Counted from the stretch's first letter, positions 27,716-35,332 are shown. The stretch is 47,039 nt of DNA from Cohnella sp. GbtcB17 (GCF_019091135.1 NZ_JAGXJW010000062.1:1-47039); one strand, 5' to 3'. Numbers and translations are program-made. The notes: generated by a model not told the origin, from the sequence alone.

Positions 27716-28501
27716 CTACACATATTTGCCGATCCGCAGGCGGATCCGGCCGCTTTTGGAGACGCCTTCGGCCTCGATCACACGGAATCGTCCGAATCCC
27801 TTGAACGACACGATGTCACCTTCGCGCAGCTGCGCGGAAGGGTCCTCGACCGTTTTGAAGTTGACGCGGCAGCGCCCCGCGCGGATCGGATCCATGATCT
27901 TCGCGCGGCTGACGCGCAGCACGTCGCTCGCAATGCCGTCGAGCCGCATCGAGGCGACAGAGATGGACGTCTCCTCCAGCTTCACCGGGACGGCCTGGAG
28001 CCGTTCGACCGGCTGCACCGAGGCCGTCGTCTCGATTCGATGCACCTGCCTCAGGTGCGTGCGCAGAAAATCGCCGATCTCGCTGACGATCAGCACGTGA
28101 CAGCCGTCCTCCCGGACATGGATGTCGCCGATCTTCTCGCGCTTGATCCCAAGTCCGAGCAGCGCGCCAAGATAGTCGCCGTGGTCGAGCTCGGATTGGC
28201 GACGGTCTTCGCTTGCGATGTCGAGCACGGCGATACCTGTATCCTCGTCTTCGAGCGGGCGGTAATCCGGGGCGATGAGCGCCCTGACCCGCTCCGCGCC
28301 TTCATAGCCGCCCTCGAGCCGAATCGCGGCGTCGGGGTGCCGATTCGCCAGCGCATACAAAATATGCGCCTGGCGCGGGTCGAGAAAATCGGTGCGCCGG
28401 AGCTCATGCTGCTCGGCGGCCCGCTCGACCCACTCCCAGGCGCGGTCCACGAAGGACTTTTCTTCAGGAAGGAAGTGTGCGTAAATATCGTTCTTGCTCA
28501 T
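27716..28501 (-). CDS. ylmH: YlmH, S4-domain RNA-binding protein
   Basis: The 261-residue protein has the YlmH N-terminal domain (HFLPEEKSFVDRAWEW, about 8-23; FLDPRQAHIL) and a C-terminal S4 RNA-binding domain at about 180-250 (LRLDGIASDVLRVSRAKIMDPIRAGRCRVNFK, read in parts). YlmH relatives bind the ribosome and have been linked to rescue of stalled translation products. The ATG at 28501 has AAAGGA about 11 nt upstream; the longer open frame overlaps ylmG and is rejected. Conserved neighbour of divIVA and sepF in Gram-positive bacteria. Confidence 0.92.
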   Translation of the reverse strand: MSKNDIYAHFLPEEKSFVDRAWEWVERAAEQHELRRTDFLDPRQAHILYALANRHPDAAIRLEGGYEGAERVRALIAPDYRPLEDEDTGIAVLDIASEDRRQSELDHGDYLGALLGLGIKREKIGDIHVREDGCHVLIVSEIGDFLRTHLRQVHRIETTASVQPVERLQAVPVKLEETSISVASMRLDGIASDVLRVSRAKIMDPIRAGRCRVNFKTVEDPSAQLREGDIVSFKGFGRFRVIEAEGVSKSGRIRLRIGKYV

Positions 28502-28521
28502 GCTGGTTCGATCCTTTCCGT

Positions 28522-28827
28522 TTAGGACACGCCGAACAGGCCGGCGACGAAGCGAATGACCTCTTCGAGGCCTTTCATCAAAAATCGAAGCGCGTACCAT
28601 GCGATGATCGGCGAGATGTCCAGCACGCCGCCGATCGGCGGAATGATTCTGCGAAAAGGCTTCAGATAAGGCTCAACGATTTTTCCCAGCAGCTCGCCAA
28701 TATAGCTCTGCCTGACGTTGGGCAGCCAGGACATCAGCACATAAATGAGGATGAGCCAGCTGTAAATGTACTGCAAGTTATACAGGTAACCAATGACCTG
28801 ATCCAAAGCCGTCAATGCTGCTGTCAC
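28522..28827 (-). CDS. ylmG: YggT-family membrane protein YlmG
   Basis: This 101-residue YggT protein has two hydrophobic segments (about 15-35 and 75-97) and the family core MSWLPNVRQSYIGELL then VEPYLKPFRRIIPPIGGVLDISP in two blocks. The first possible start is GTG, overlapping the sepF stop as GTGA. A TTG four codons later (28815) has GAGGTGA 8 nt upstream and may be the true start. Role uncertain: YggT proteins are linked to cell division or membrane integrity by their position next to sepF. Confidence 0.9.
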   Translation of the reverse strand: MTAALTALDQVIGYLYNLQYIYSWLILIYVLMSWLPNVRQSYIGELLGKIVEPYLKPFRRIIPPIGGVLDISPIIAWYALRFLMKGLEEVIRFVAGLFGVS

Positions 28828-29282
28828 CTCATTTTAGAGTAATCTGCATCCTCTGCCATAAGCTCCGAGATCGTGCCCGTGATCTCGACCGAGTCCGGCG
28901 TACACAGAAATATGTTCGGACCGAGCTTGGAAATATGACCGCCGAGCGCGTAAACCGTACCGCTCAGGAAGTCCACCATTCGGATCGCCTGATCCCGTCG
29001 CACGCGCTGCAGATTAACGACCACGGAGCGCCGGGATTTGAGATGGTCCGCGATCTCCTGCGCTTCGTTGTCGTACGTCCGCGGCTCCGTCAAAATGACC
29101 CGAACATTTTTCTGCGAATGGATGCTAACGATATTATTCTTCCCCGTAGGTTTACGCGGTTCGAAGGCGGAGGTTTCAACTTCCGGCTCATCCTCGTAGC
29201 CCATCGGCTCTTCGCGCTCCCGATCCCGCTCTTGTTCGTCCTGAAGGCCGAGATAGTTCAAGAACTTGTTCACCACGCCCAT
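28824..29282 (-). CDS. sepF: Cell division protein SepF
   Basis: SepF anchors FtsZ to the membrane and organises the Z-ring. The 152-residue protein has the N-terminal amphipathic membrane helix (MGVVNKFLNYLGLQ), an acidic linker (about 16-55) and the C-terminal core (about 62-145) with VRVILTEPRTYDNEAQEIADHL and RDQAIRMVDFLSGTVYALGG. Two adjacent ATG codons are possible; the second has the better 6-nt spacing to GGAGGG. The long upstream open frame overlaps yggS and is not used. Stop overlaps the ylmG start. Confidence 0.95.
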   Translation of the reverse strand: MGVVNKFLNYLGLQDEQERDREREEPMGYEDEPEVETSAFEPRKPTGKNNIVSIHSQKNVRVILTEPRTYDNEAQEIADHLKSRRSVVVNLQRVRRDQAIRMVDFLSGTVYALGGHISKLGPNIFLCTPDSVEITGTISELMAEDADYSKMR

Positions 29283-29295
29283 CATGATCCCTCCG

Positions 29296-29991
29296 TTATC
29301 CGTCGTTCTCTTCGTGCCCGACCAGAATGCTGCCCAGACGCACCCAAGTGGCGCCTTCCTCAATCGCGACTTCAAAGTCGCCGGACATGCCCATCGACAG
29401 CTCCGTCAACGGCTCGTCCGACAACGACATGCCGTTGATCTCCATCAGCAGCTTGCGCAAACCGGCGAATACAGGCCTTGCCTCTTCGGCGTCGTCAACG
29501 ATCGGCGCCATCGTCATCAGTCCGATCGGCCGGATGCCGGACAGCTCTTTAAGCGAAGAGACGAACGCGGGAACCGCCTCCGGCGCCAGTCCGTGCTTGG
29601 AATCCTCGCCCGACACGTTCACCTGCAGGAAACAAGGCACCCGGATGCCCAGCGCTTCGGCGCGCATATGTATCTGCTCGGCGAGCGACAACCGGTCCAA
29701 AGAATGAATGTAGTCGAACTTGCCGACCACATCCTTAACCTTCCTGCTCTGGAGCGAGCCGATATAGTGAAAAACGGCCTGTCCCTCGAGCAGTCGCCAC
29801 TTCTCTTCCGCGGCGGGCCAGCGGTTTTCGCCGATATGGCGCATGCCCGCCTCGACTGCGCGCTTGGCCGTGGCAGCAGATACGTACTTCGTCACGGCAA
29901 CGACGTTCACACTATCGGGATCCCGCCCGCACCGCGCGCAAGCTTCCGCAATGCGACGCTCTACGTCCTTGAGCCGCTGCTCCAACGCCAT
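29296..29991 (-). CDS. yggS: YggS-family PLP homeostasis protein (YlmE)
   Basis: Single-domain PLP-binding protein of the PLPBP/COG0325 family, which maintains pyridoxal phosphate and amino-acid homeostasis without a known reaction. The 231-residue barrel carries the PLP lysine Lys35 in VVAVTKYV, then IGENRWP, HYIGSLQSRKVKDVV, HSLDRLSLAEQI, LQVNVSGEDSKHG and LSMGMSGDFEVAIEEG. The start is the ATG at 29991, which has GAGGTGA 8 nt upstream; the GTG four codons earlier lies inside that ribosome-binding site. Sits between pgeF and sepF as in B. subtilis. Confidence 0.93.
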   Translation of the reverse strand: MALEQRLKDVERRIAEACARCGRDPDSVNVVAVTKYVSAATAKRAVEAGMRHIGENRWPAAEEKWRLLEGQAVFHYIGSLQSRKVKDVVGKFDYIHSLDRLSLAEQIHMRAEALGIRVPCFLQVNVSGEDSKHGLAPEAVPAFVSSLKELSGIRPIGLMTMAPIVDDAEEARPVFAGLRKLLMEINGMSLSDEPLTELSMGMSGDFEVAIEEGATWVRLGSILVGHEENDG

Positions 29992-30005
29992 CGCGGCATT
30001 CACCT

Positions 30006-30845
30006 CTATTTCTTCTTACCCAGCCAGCTCATCATTCGCCCGGTCTGTCCCCGTTCCTTGCGATGGGAGAAAAACAAATCCGTGCTGCAGCTGGTGCACC
30101 ACCCAGACATTTCGATGCGGCTCGGCAATATTCCTGCTTTAATCATAAGATGCTTGTTGATTTCTTTCAAGTTTAGCCGAGATTTGCCTTCGGAAGACGG
30201 AATATGGAAGCTCTCGTCATCGGGCACGACGTCGCGCACGCGGTTCATGACGTTATCGTCGACTTCATAGCAGCAGGCGCCGATTGACGGTCCGATCGCC
30301 GCATACAATCGCTCCGGCGCGGTGCCGAACGCTTTGCCCATCGCGCGGATCGTCTCGCCTGCGACGTCGGCTACCGTTCCCTTCCAGCCCGCATGCGCGA
30401 GGCCAAGCGCTTCGTGCTCGGGACCGTAAAAATATAATGGCACGCAGTCCGCGAAAAACATCGTCAGTAAAATGCCCGGCTCGTCCGTTATGAGCGCGTC
30501 CGCATCCTGGATTGCGCTCTCGCGGGACAGTCTCCCCATGCCCTGCTCATCGCCGGTCACCCGGACGACGCGGCTGCCGTGCACTTGCTCGGCGCATGTC
30601 CAAGCCTCGAACGGCCAACCCAGCGTATTCGCGATTGCGCGGCGATTAGCGATAACCGCAGACTCGTCGTCGCTGACATGAAGCGCCGTGTTCAGGCCGT
30701 CTCTCGGCGGCAGGCTGCTTCCTCCCAGCCGAGTGGAGAACCCGGCGGTCAAGCCTTCGAAGCCCGACCAGGGCGCCAGAGACAGCAGTCCCGGCGCTTG
30801 CCGCTCGGATGCCGACTTTGCGATATGGTGTGCGAACGGTTCCAT
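30006..30845 (-). CDS. pgeF: Peptidoglycan editing factor PgeF (YlmD)
   Basis: The 279-residue DUF152/laccase-domain protein belongs to the family shown to remove mis-incorporated amino acids from muramyl precursors and also described as purine nucleoside phosphorylase-like. Metal and active-site residues are present: His89 in CAEQVHG, Cys134 in FFADCVP and His151 in LAHAGWKG, plus AAIGPSIGACCYEV. Length is normal. The ATG at 30845 has GGAGGTGG about 9 nt upstream; ten codons further upstream are rejected. In the ylmCDE string after sigG. Confidence 0.92.
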   Translation of the reverse strand: MEPFAHHIAKSASERQAPGLLSLAPWSGFEGLTAGFSTRLGGSSLPPRDGLNTALHVSDDESAVIANRRAIANTLGWPFEAWTCAEQVHGSRVVRVTGDEQGMGRLSRESAIQDADALITDEPGILLTMFFADCVPLYFYGPEHEALGLAHAGWKGTVADVAGETIRAMGKAFGTAPERLYAAIGPSIGACCYEVDDNVMNRVRDVVPDDESFHIPSSEGKSRLNLKEINKHLMIKAGILPSRIEMSGWCTSCSTDLFFSHRKERGQTGRMMSWLGKKK

Positions 30846-30900
30846 CAGGCTCCACCTCCGCAACAAGTTTAACACAGGAAGACCGCCGAGGCGATATTCG

Positions 30901-31176
30901 TCAGCGCCCGCCGTTTTCCGCCTCGATGCTCTTGTACGGACTGGCCTCCTCTAATCGGACCAGCACGACGTCGGTGCCGATCTTGACGATGCTTCGCCAG
31001 GGAATGACCACATCCTCGCCGCCGCCGAAAATACCGAGCACGCGACCGCCGACCGGCACGACGATCGCATCGATGCGGCCTTGCCTGAGATCGAGCTCCA
31101 GATCCGCCACATGACCCAATTTTTTGCCGTCCACGATATTAATGACGTCCTTCGCCTGAAAATCGGATATTTTCAT
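30901..31176 (-). CDS. ylmC: YlmC/YmxH-family PRC-barrel sporulation protein
   Basis: A 91-residue single PRC-barrel protein: KISDFQAKDVINIVDGKKLG, then DLELDLRQGRIDAIVV, IPWRSIVKIGTDVVLVRL, as in the YlmC/YmxH family of spore-formers. GGGGGAG precedes the ATG. It lies after sigG, behind a terminator, so a separate promoter in the 31180-31310 interval is likely; an AT-rich segment with an imperfect palindrome (CTCATATATTGAG) occurs at about 31244-31256 on the - strand. Exact function unknown. Confidence 0.9.
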   Translation of the reverse strand: MKISDFQAKDVINIVDGKKLGHVADLELDLRQGRIDAIVVPVGGRVLGIFGGGEDVVIPWRSIVKIGTDVVLVRLEEASPYKSIEAENGGR

Positions 31177-31314
31177 GCCGGTACTCCCCCGCTTTCCGCG
31201 GCCCGGGACGAATTAAGATCGCAGGCCCGGTCGACCGCCCATAACTCAATATATGAGCCATGCCCGGAAATGTTGACCGAAGACGCCCGGCTTTGAGCGG
31301 AAGTGCGCAAACGT

Positions 31315-31340
31315 CAAAAAGACCGGAGTCTCCTCCGGTC
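31315..31340 (-). terminator. Terminator of sigG
   Basis: GACCGGAG-GAGA-CTCCGGTC followed by five T on the - strand, about 25 bp after the sigG stop. Confidence 0.9.
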
Positions 31341-31364
31341 CCGCAAGCCCCTTCAGGCTCGCGA

Positions 31365-32147
31365 TCAAGTCTTGACGTGCTTTTGCATTTGCTGGATCGC
31401 CGACTTTTCGAGCCGGGACACCTGCGCCTGCGAGATGCCGATCTCGTCGGCCACTTCCATTTGCGTCTTGCCTTCGAAGAATCGCATGGACAAGATCATT
31501 TTCTCCCGGTCGTTCAGCTTGCGCATCGCTTCCCTGAGGGCGATCTCTTCAATCCATTGAATGTCCTTGTTGCGTTCGTCGCTGATCTGATCCATCACGT
31601 AGATCGGGTCGCCCCCATCGTGATAGATCGGTTCGAAGAGTGATACGGGATCCTGAATCGCATCCAGGGCGAACACGATATCTTCCTTGGGGACGCCGAG
31701 TACTTGCGATATTTCGAGTATCGTCGGTTCGCGGGAATGACGGTTCGTCAGTTGGTCCCTGACCTGCAGCGCTTTGTAGGCAATATCGCGCAGGCTGCGG
31801 GACACGCGGATCGGATTGTTGTCCCTCAAGTATCTGCGGATCTCGCCGATGATCATGGGCACGGCATAGGTGGAAAAACGGACGTTTTGACCTAAATCGA
31901 AGTTGTCGATGGCTTTCATCAGGCCGATGCATCCGACCTGGAACAGATCGTCCACGTATTCGCCGCGATTGTTGAAGCGCTGAATCACGCTGAGCACGAG
32001 GCGCAGGTTTCCGTTGACGAGTTTTTCCCGGGCTTCGAGTTCACCGCGGGTTTGCAGAGCTAGGAACAGTTCCCTCATTTCGGCGTTGGTGAGGACGGGC
32101 AGCTTTGAGGTGTCCTCTCCACAAATCTCCACTTTGTTGCGGGTCAA
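31365..32147 (-). CDS. sigG: Forespore late sigma factor G
   Basis: Sigma-70 family factor that directs late forespore transcription. The 260-residue protein matches B. subtilis SigG from the first residues (TRNKVEICGEDTSKLPVL) through region 2 (GNLRLVLSVIQRFNNRG, DLFQVGCIGLMKAIDNFD, FSTYAVPMIIGEIRRYLRDNN), region 3 and region 4 (EKMILSMRFFEGKTQMEVADEIGISQAQVSRLEKSA read in parts). Start is TTG with GGGAGGG 8 nt upstream; no ATG is usable. The 86-bp gap to sigE holds a candidate forespore promoter and hairpins, so expression can be both read-through and independent. Confidence 0.97.
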   Translation of the reverse strand: MTRNKVEICGEDTSKLPVLTNAEMRELFLALQTRGELEAREKLVNGNLRLVLSVIQRFNNRGEYVDDLFQVGCIGLMKAIDNFDLGQNVRFSTYAVPMIIGEIRRYLRDNNPIRVSRSLRDIAYKALQVRDQLTNRHSREPTILEISQVLGVPKEDIVFALDAIQDPVSLFEPIYHDGGDPIYVMDQISDERNKDIQWIEEIALREAMRKLNDREKMILSMRFFEGKTQMEVADEIGISQAQVSRLEKSAIQQMQKHVKT

Positions 32148-32198
32148 GTTGTTTCCCTCCCGGGAGCAGCATTACTGTAAAGTATCTCCTGGGATGGG

Positions 32199-32228
32199 CT
32201 TTTTATTCCGAAGCCCGGTCGCATATGC
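32199..32228 (-). promoter_or_regulatory. Candidate forespore (sigma F/G) promoter of sigG
   Basis: GCATA (32228-32224) matches the -35 of sigma-F/sigma-G promoters; GGAATAAAAA (32209-32200) is an imperfect -10 with a short 14-bp spacer. A hairpin GGGCTT...AAGCCC (32216-32196) overlaps the -10. Weak by sequence alone but in the expected place. Confidence 0.35.
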
Positions 32229-32233
32229 GTCGA

Positions 32234-32956
32234 TCAAACCATCTTATTGAACTCCTTGCGGAGCCGTTTAATGATTCTTTTTTCCAATCTGGAAATGTAA
32301 GATTGCGAGATGCCGAGCAGATCGGCGACATCTTTTTGCGTCTTTTCTTCGCCATCGGCAAGGCCGAACCGAAGCTCCATAATCGTGCGCTCGCGATCGG
32401 CCAGCTTGTCGAGCGCCTTGTGAAGCAGCTTGCGATCGACCTGCTCTTCGATATTGCGATAGATCGTGTCGTTCTCGGTGCCGAGCACGTCGGACAGCAG
32501 CAGCTCGTTGCCGTCCCAATCGATATTAAGCGGCTCGTCGAAGGATACCTCGGTCCGCGTTTTGCTGTTGCGGCGCAAATACATCAAAATTTCGTTTTCG
32601 ATGCACCGGGAGGCGTAGGTGGCGAGCTTGATTTTCTTTTCCGGATCGAACGTATTGACCGCCTTGATCAAACCGATTGCCCCGATCGATACGAGATCCT
32701 CAATATGAATGCCGGTATTTTCGAATTTGCGGGCAATGTAGACGACCAGCCGCAGATTGCGCTCGATCAGCATCGCGCGGATCGCGGCGTCGCCCGAAGG
32801 AAGACGCTCGAGCAGATACTCCTCCTCTTCCCGCGTCAGGGGAGGCGGGAGCGCTTCGCTGCCGCCGATATAATACACTTCTTCGCTTTTCCAGCCCAGC
32901 CAGAACAACAGGCGATAGTACGTCAGCTGATACATCAATCTTAATTTTACGGGCAC
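32234..32956 (-). CDS. sigE: Mother-cell early sigma factor E (pro-sigma-E)
   Basis: Sigma factor for early mother-cell transcription, made as an inactive membrane-bound precursor. The 240-residue protein has the hydrophobic pro-sequence at about 1-20 (KLRLMYQLTYYRLLFWLG), then SEEVYYIGGSEALPPPL near the processing region, region 2 (RNLRLVVYIARKFENTGI, SIGLIKA-type, KIKLATYASRCIENEILMYLRR), and region 4 (QKDVADLLGISQSYISRLEKRI). Start is the second of two GTG codons, 8 nt after AGGAGG. It follows spoIIGA by 15 bp as the spoIIG operon. Confidence 0.97.
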   Translation of the reverse strand: MPVKLRLMYQLTYYRLLFWLGWKSEEVYYIGGSEALPPPLTREEEEYLLERLPSGDAAIRAMLIERNLRLVVYIARKFENTGIHIEDLVSIGAIGLIKAVNTFDPEKKIKLATYASRCIENEILMYLRRNSKTRTEVSFDEPLNIDWDGNELLLSDVLGTENDTIYRNIEEQVDRKLLHKALDKLADRERTIMELRFGLADGEEKTQKDVADLLGISQSYISRLEKRIIKRLRKEFNKMV

Positions 32957-32971
32957 TTGCACAACCTCCTG

Positions 32972-33943
32972 TTAAGCGGTCTGGGTTGATGATGCCGGCA
33001 TTTCAACGCTCGCTATCGTCAGATCGGAGTGAACGATCGCGCGATATGCGCCTTCCGAGGACAGCGATCCGCCGTCGAGCCCGACGAGCACTCTGCGCTG
33101 CACGCATGGCTCCTCTTTCCCGGCAGGATCCGCAATCGTGACGCTGTCCGGCTTGACGGCCAGCATGAGCTTCGAGCTCCCACCGGCAGCCCGGTAAGGA
33201 ACGAGGCGATATCGGTCCCTAAACGAAGGCAATCCGCCCTCGGCCTCCTCCAGCTCGCCGATCAAGCGATCCGCTGATTCGGACTTCAATCGGTCTGCCC
33301 AGCCTTTCGGAAGCTCGTCTCGCCACATGGAAGCTTCCAGGATCATCACCGGAATCCGAGTCAGCGGATCGTACAGGCGATTGCCCGTATCGACGAGCCC
33401 TCTGCACGACCATTCCCGATCTCCGATACGAATGCTTACGTCGACGAAGAGCGCCTCCAATCGCTTTCTGCTTTCCCTGCTCTCGGCTTCGCTTCTGTAC
33501 AACCAGATCGCCACGATCAAGGTCACTGCGAGCAAAACGACCTGTACGTCAAACGACAGTACCATCCCCCCGTCGTCCGTGAAGGCGATCCCTCTCCAAG
33601 GCGAACCCGACCACTTCGCGAGCGAAGATACGCCGATCACCGCGCCAAGCGTCGCAAAGTTTACCAAGTAGAACGATCCGATCGTCCTTGCGAACTTGAG
33701 AGGCCCGCCATAGCCGAACGTTAAAAAAACCATCAAAGCGGAAATCATGAGCTTGACGCCGAACGAATACAGATAAGGTACGGACGTCACGAACATGGCG
33801 GCCGCGTAAGCCGCCCCGACGCTGGCAGACAGCGCGATCCGTCTTCGGCGGGGCCGTAGATGCCTCACCTTCGCTGTCGTCATCAGAATGGACGCGTCGA
33901 CTGTCAGATTGGACAGAAACACCAAGTCCACATACACCGTCAC
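32972..33943 (-). CDS. spoIIGA: Sporulation sigma-E factor-processing peptidase SpoIIGA
   Basis: Membrane aspartic protease that removes the pro-sequence of sigma-E after septation. 323 residues from the GTG at 33943, which matches the N-terminus of the family (VYVDLVFLSNLTVDASIL). About five membrane helices lie within residues 1-150. The soluble protease domain has the active-site Asp185 in LVDTGNRLYDPL and the downstream IVHSDLTIA. An ATG ten codons upstream (33973) has no ribosome-binding site; the GTG has GGAAGGG 11 nt upstream. Sequence diverges from B. subtilis more than sigE does, which is usual for this gene. Confidence 0.93.
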   Translation of the reverse strand: MTVYVDLVFLSNLTVDASILMTTAKVRHLRPRRRRIALSASVGAAYAAAMFVTSVPYLYSFGVKLMISALMVFLTFGYGGPLKFARTIGSFYLVNFATLGAVIGVSSLAKWSGSPWRGIAFTDDGGMVLSFDVQVVLLAVTLIVAIWLYRSEAESRESRKRLEALFVDVSIRIGDREWSCRGLVDTGNRLYDPLTRIPVMILEASMWRDELPKGWADRLKSESADRLIGELEEAEGGLPSFRDRYRLVPYRAAGGSSKLMLAVKPDSVTIADPAGKEEPCVQRRVLVGLDGGSLSSEGAYRAIVHSDLTIASVEMPASSTQTA

Positions 33944-34010
33944 ATCGCGCCACACCCTTCCATGCAAACCCATCGCTTACGTTTGTCCGCTGACGAAATG
34001 GATTGTTCTC

Positions 34011-34077
34011 AGTATAAATTGGCGCCTGCGAGGTGTCTGTCTAATCGCGCCGCAGGTTCGGCTGTTTTTTTGTCGAG
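34011..34077 (-). promoter_or_regulatory. spoIIG-type promoter with Spo0A-like boxes
   Basis: On the - strand TTAGAC (34044-34039) and TATACT (34016-34011) are separated by 22 bp, the unusual spacing known for the Spo0A-activated spoIIG promoter of B. subtilis. Upstream lie two Spo0A-box-like sites (consensus TGNCGAA): TGTCGAG at 34071-34077 read on the + strand, and AGCCGAA at 34063-34057 read on the - strand, about 55 and 70 bp before the predicted start near 34004. Each box has one mismatch. Confidence 0.6.
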
Positions 34078-34164
34078 CAAAATCGGGCTGCGTTCATGGT
34101 GAACCGGACCTTCAGACGCTGTAAAATTATCCCACTCCGGCATCGCAATAAGGTTTCCGGCGCG

Positions 34165-34191
34165 TTATCGGCCTTATCCCCTTCGCTCACT
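34165..34191 (-). repeat. 27-bp island repeat, left copy A
   Basis: On the - strand it begins AGTGAGCGAAGGGGATAAGG and ends CCGATAA. It matches the three + strand copies right of the transposase gene (core TGAGCGnnnGGGATAAGG), in opposite orientation. Confidence 0.8.
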
Positions 34192-34331
34192 TTGACGTAA
34201 TATGTCAATCAACTTCCGCGAAATGATGCTGTTGTTTTAAAAATAATAGAGAAATGAGGGGTGGAATTCTGAGGCGCCTATCTGGAGGAATTAATCGGTC
34301 TACATTTAAAGTCATGCTACCTTTCTTAAGT

Positions 34332-34345
34332 AACCTTATCCCCTT
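34332..34345 (-). repeat. Partial island repeat, left copy B
   Basis: AAGGGGATAAGGTT on the - strand matches the central part of the island repeat; the TGAGCG part is lost. Confidence 0.5.
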
Positions 34346-34406
34346 GGATCAAAAAAAGCTTAACAATACCCAAAACACATTTTCGGATTAGCGCAGACGT
34401 GCCCCA

Positions 34407-35267
34407 TCAGCTTGCCCATATGAGTTCGCGATACGTTATCCTTTTTCTCGTCGCGCATAAATGCAGCATATAAGGAACAACCGCCAACGCTTTTTTTGCA
34501 ATATTAAACGCGAAAGATTGATGATTCAAATAAGCCTGCAAATGTTTAGGTCCGATACCCCGCAGCGTATGATCGAACCAACGGAGCGTATGCGTCAATA
34601 TAGCCGACAAAGGGGCCAGCTTGTTCATTCCGAAATAAGGAAAAGCTCTGACCGCTTTAACTTCCTCCGATACATGAGCATCCGAGAACTTCATATGCGC
34701 AAATCGGCTGATTAAACGCGAGCTCCCCGCCTCGCGCTTGCTTAGATGCTCCATCTTAATCTCGCGAATGTCTTCGTCCCCCTCTACCGTTCCACCGATA
34801 GCCACGGGCTGGTCTGACGTCGCCATAACCAGGCTGCTTGAGGCTCTCCGCCAACCATAGATTCCGCCGGTGACGGCGACTAATCCCGATAAAAGCTGAT
34901 CGTACGATTGTTGCGTCAGTGCATCTCGGAGTTTGTGGCCTATGAGCCAAGCCGTCTTGTACGTTACCCCCAATATTTCGGAAAGCTCGACGGAAGTTGC
35001 CTCTTCAACAAGCCAGATCATGGCCCTGAACCACATTCGGAGCGGCGTGCGCGTACCGTGAAAAACAGTGCCGGCGGTTATCGAGGTTTGATGTCGGCAA
35101 GAAGCGCATACGTAAAGCGGATTCTTGCGCGATCTTAATACGGAGCAATGCGCATAGGAACAGCGCGGGCAGCGGAAACCGTCCGGCCAGCGCGCATTGT
35201 ATAGAGCTTCCATGCATTGTTCTTCTGTCCAAGTTTCCCAGGAGCCTTCCGGAAGTGTAAAGTGCAT
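34407..35267 (-). CDS. IS1595-like transposase with N-terminal zinc ribbon, possibly degenerate
   Basis: 286 residues from the ATG at 35267 (GGAGGG about 11 nt upstream; a TTG six codons earlier is possible). A zinc ribbon (CPRC at 33-36, CASC at 54-57) is followed by TSITAGTVFHGTRTPLRMWF and a helix-turn-helix-like stretch VELSEILGVTYKTAWLIGHKLRDAL, the standard start of IS1595/ISXO2 transposases. VEGDEDIREIKMEHLSKR is where the first catalytic Asp is expected. The usual HxNxxExF before the last catalytic acid is not seen; the C-terminus instead has RWFDHTLRGIGPKHLQAYLNHQSFAFNIAKK. The enzyme may be divergent, inactive or repurposed. It has its own promoter and a LexA-type box. Confidence 0.8.
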   Translation of the reverse strand: MHFTLPEGSWETWTEEQCMEALYNARWPDGFRCPRCSYAHCSVLRSRKNPLYVCASCRHQTSITAGTVFHGTRTPLRMWFRAMIWLVEEATSVELSEILGVTYKTAWLIGHKLRDALTQQSYDQLLSGLVAVTGGIYGWRRASSSLVMATSDQPVAIGGTVEGDEDIREIKMEHLSKREAGSSRLISRFAHMKFSDAHVSEEVKAVRAFPYFGMNKLAPLSAILTHTLRWFDHTLRGIGPKHLQAYLNHQSFAFNIAKKALAVVPYMLHLCATRKRITYRELIWAS

Positions 35268-35289
35268 CACTTTCCAACCCTCCAAATAA

Positions 35290-35301
35290 GAACGTTTGTT
35301 C
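35290..35301 (-). promoter_or_regulatory. LexA-type SOS box before the transposase gene
   Basis: GAAC-AAAC-GTTC on the - strand fits the core GAACRNRYGTTC of the Gram-positive LexA (DinR) operator; the outer bases (G and T) differ from the full consensus. It lies 2 bp downstream of the -10 hexamer, where repressor binding would block transcription. Confidence 0.6.
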
Positions 35302-35303
35302 CT

Positions 35304-35332
35304 ATTTTAAAGTGTGTAACCGAAGGAGTCAA
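35304..35332 (-). promoter_or_regulatory. Sigma-A promoter of the transposase gene
   Basis: TTGACT (35332-35327), 17-bp spacer, TAAAAT (35309-35304) on the - strand: near consensus, about 35-40 bp before the ATG. Confidence 0.8.

Larger units (their letters stand above)
34078..34406 (-). other. AT-richer gap between spoIIGA and the transposase gene
   Basis: No credible gene. Base composition drops relative to the flanks. It contains two - strand copies of the island repeat (34165-34191 and 34332-34345) and short A/T runs. No terminator with a clear T-run for the transposase gene and no recognisable IS inverted repeat was found. Confidence 0.6.
34407..35332 (-). mobile_element. IS1595-family element or remnant, ends not defined
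   Basis: Transposase gene plus its promoter, lying between the otherwise adjacent ftsZ and spoIIG blocks, in sequence of lower GC than the flanks. Terminal inverted repeats and target duplication could not be identified, so the extent given is only the gene with its promoter. Confidence 0.45.

Noticed and set aside
26894..28525. 543-codon + strand frame opposite divIVA, ylmH and the T-box
   Set aside because: Crosses two real genes and a leader RNA; shadow frame.
33991..33997. TGACGAA as a Spo0A box
   Set aside because: Exact match to the core, but it would lie downstream of the predicted spoIIG start; kept only as a coincidence.
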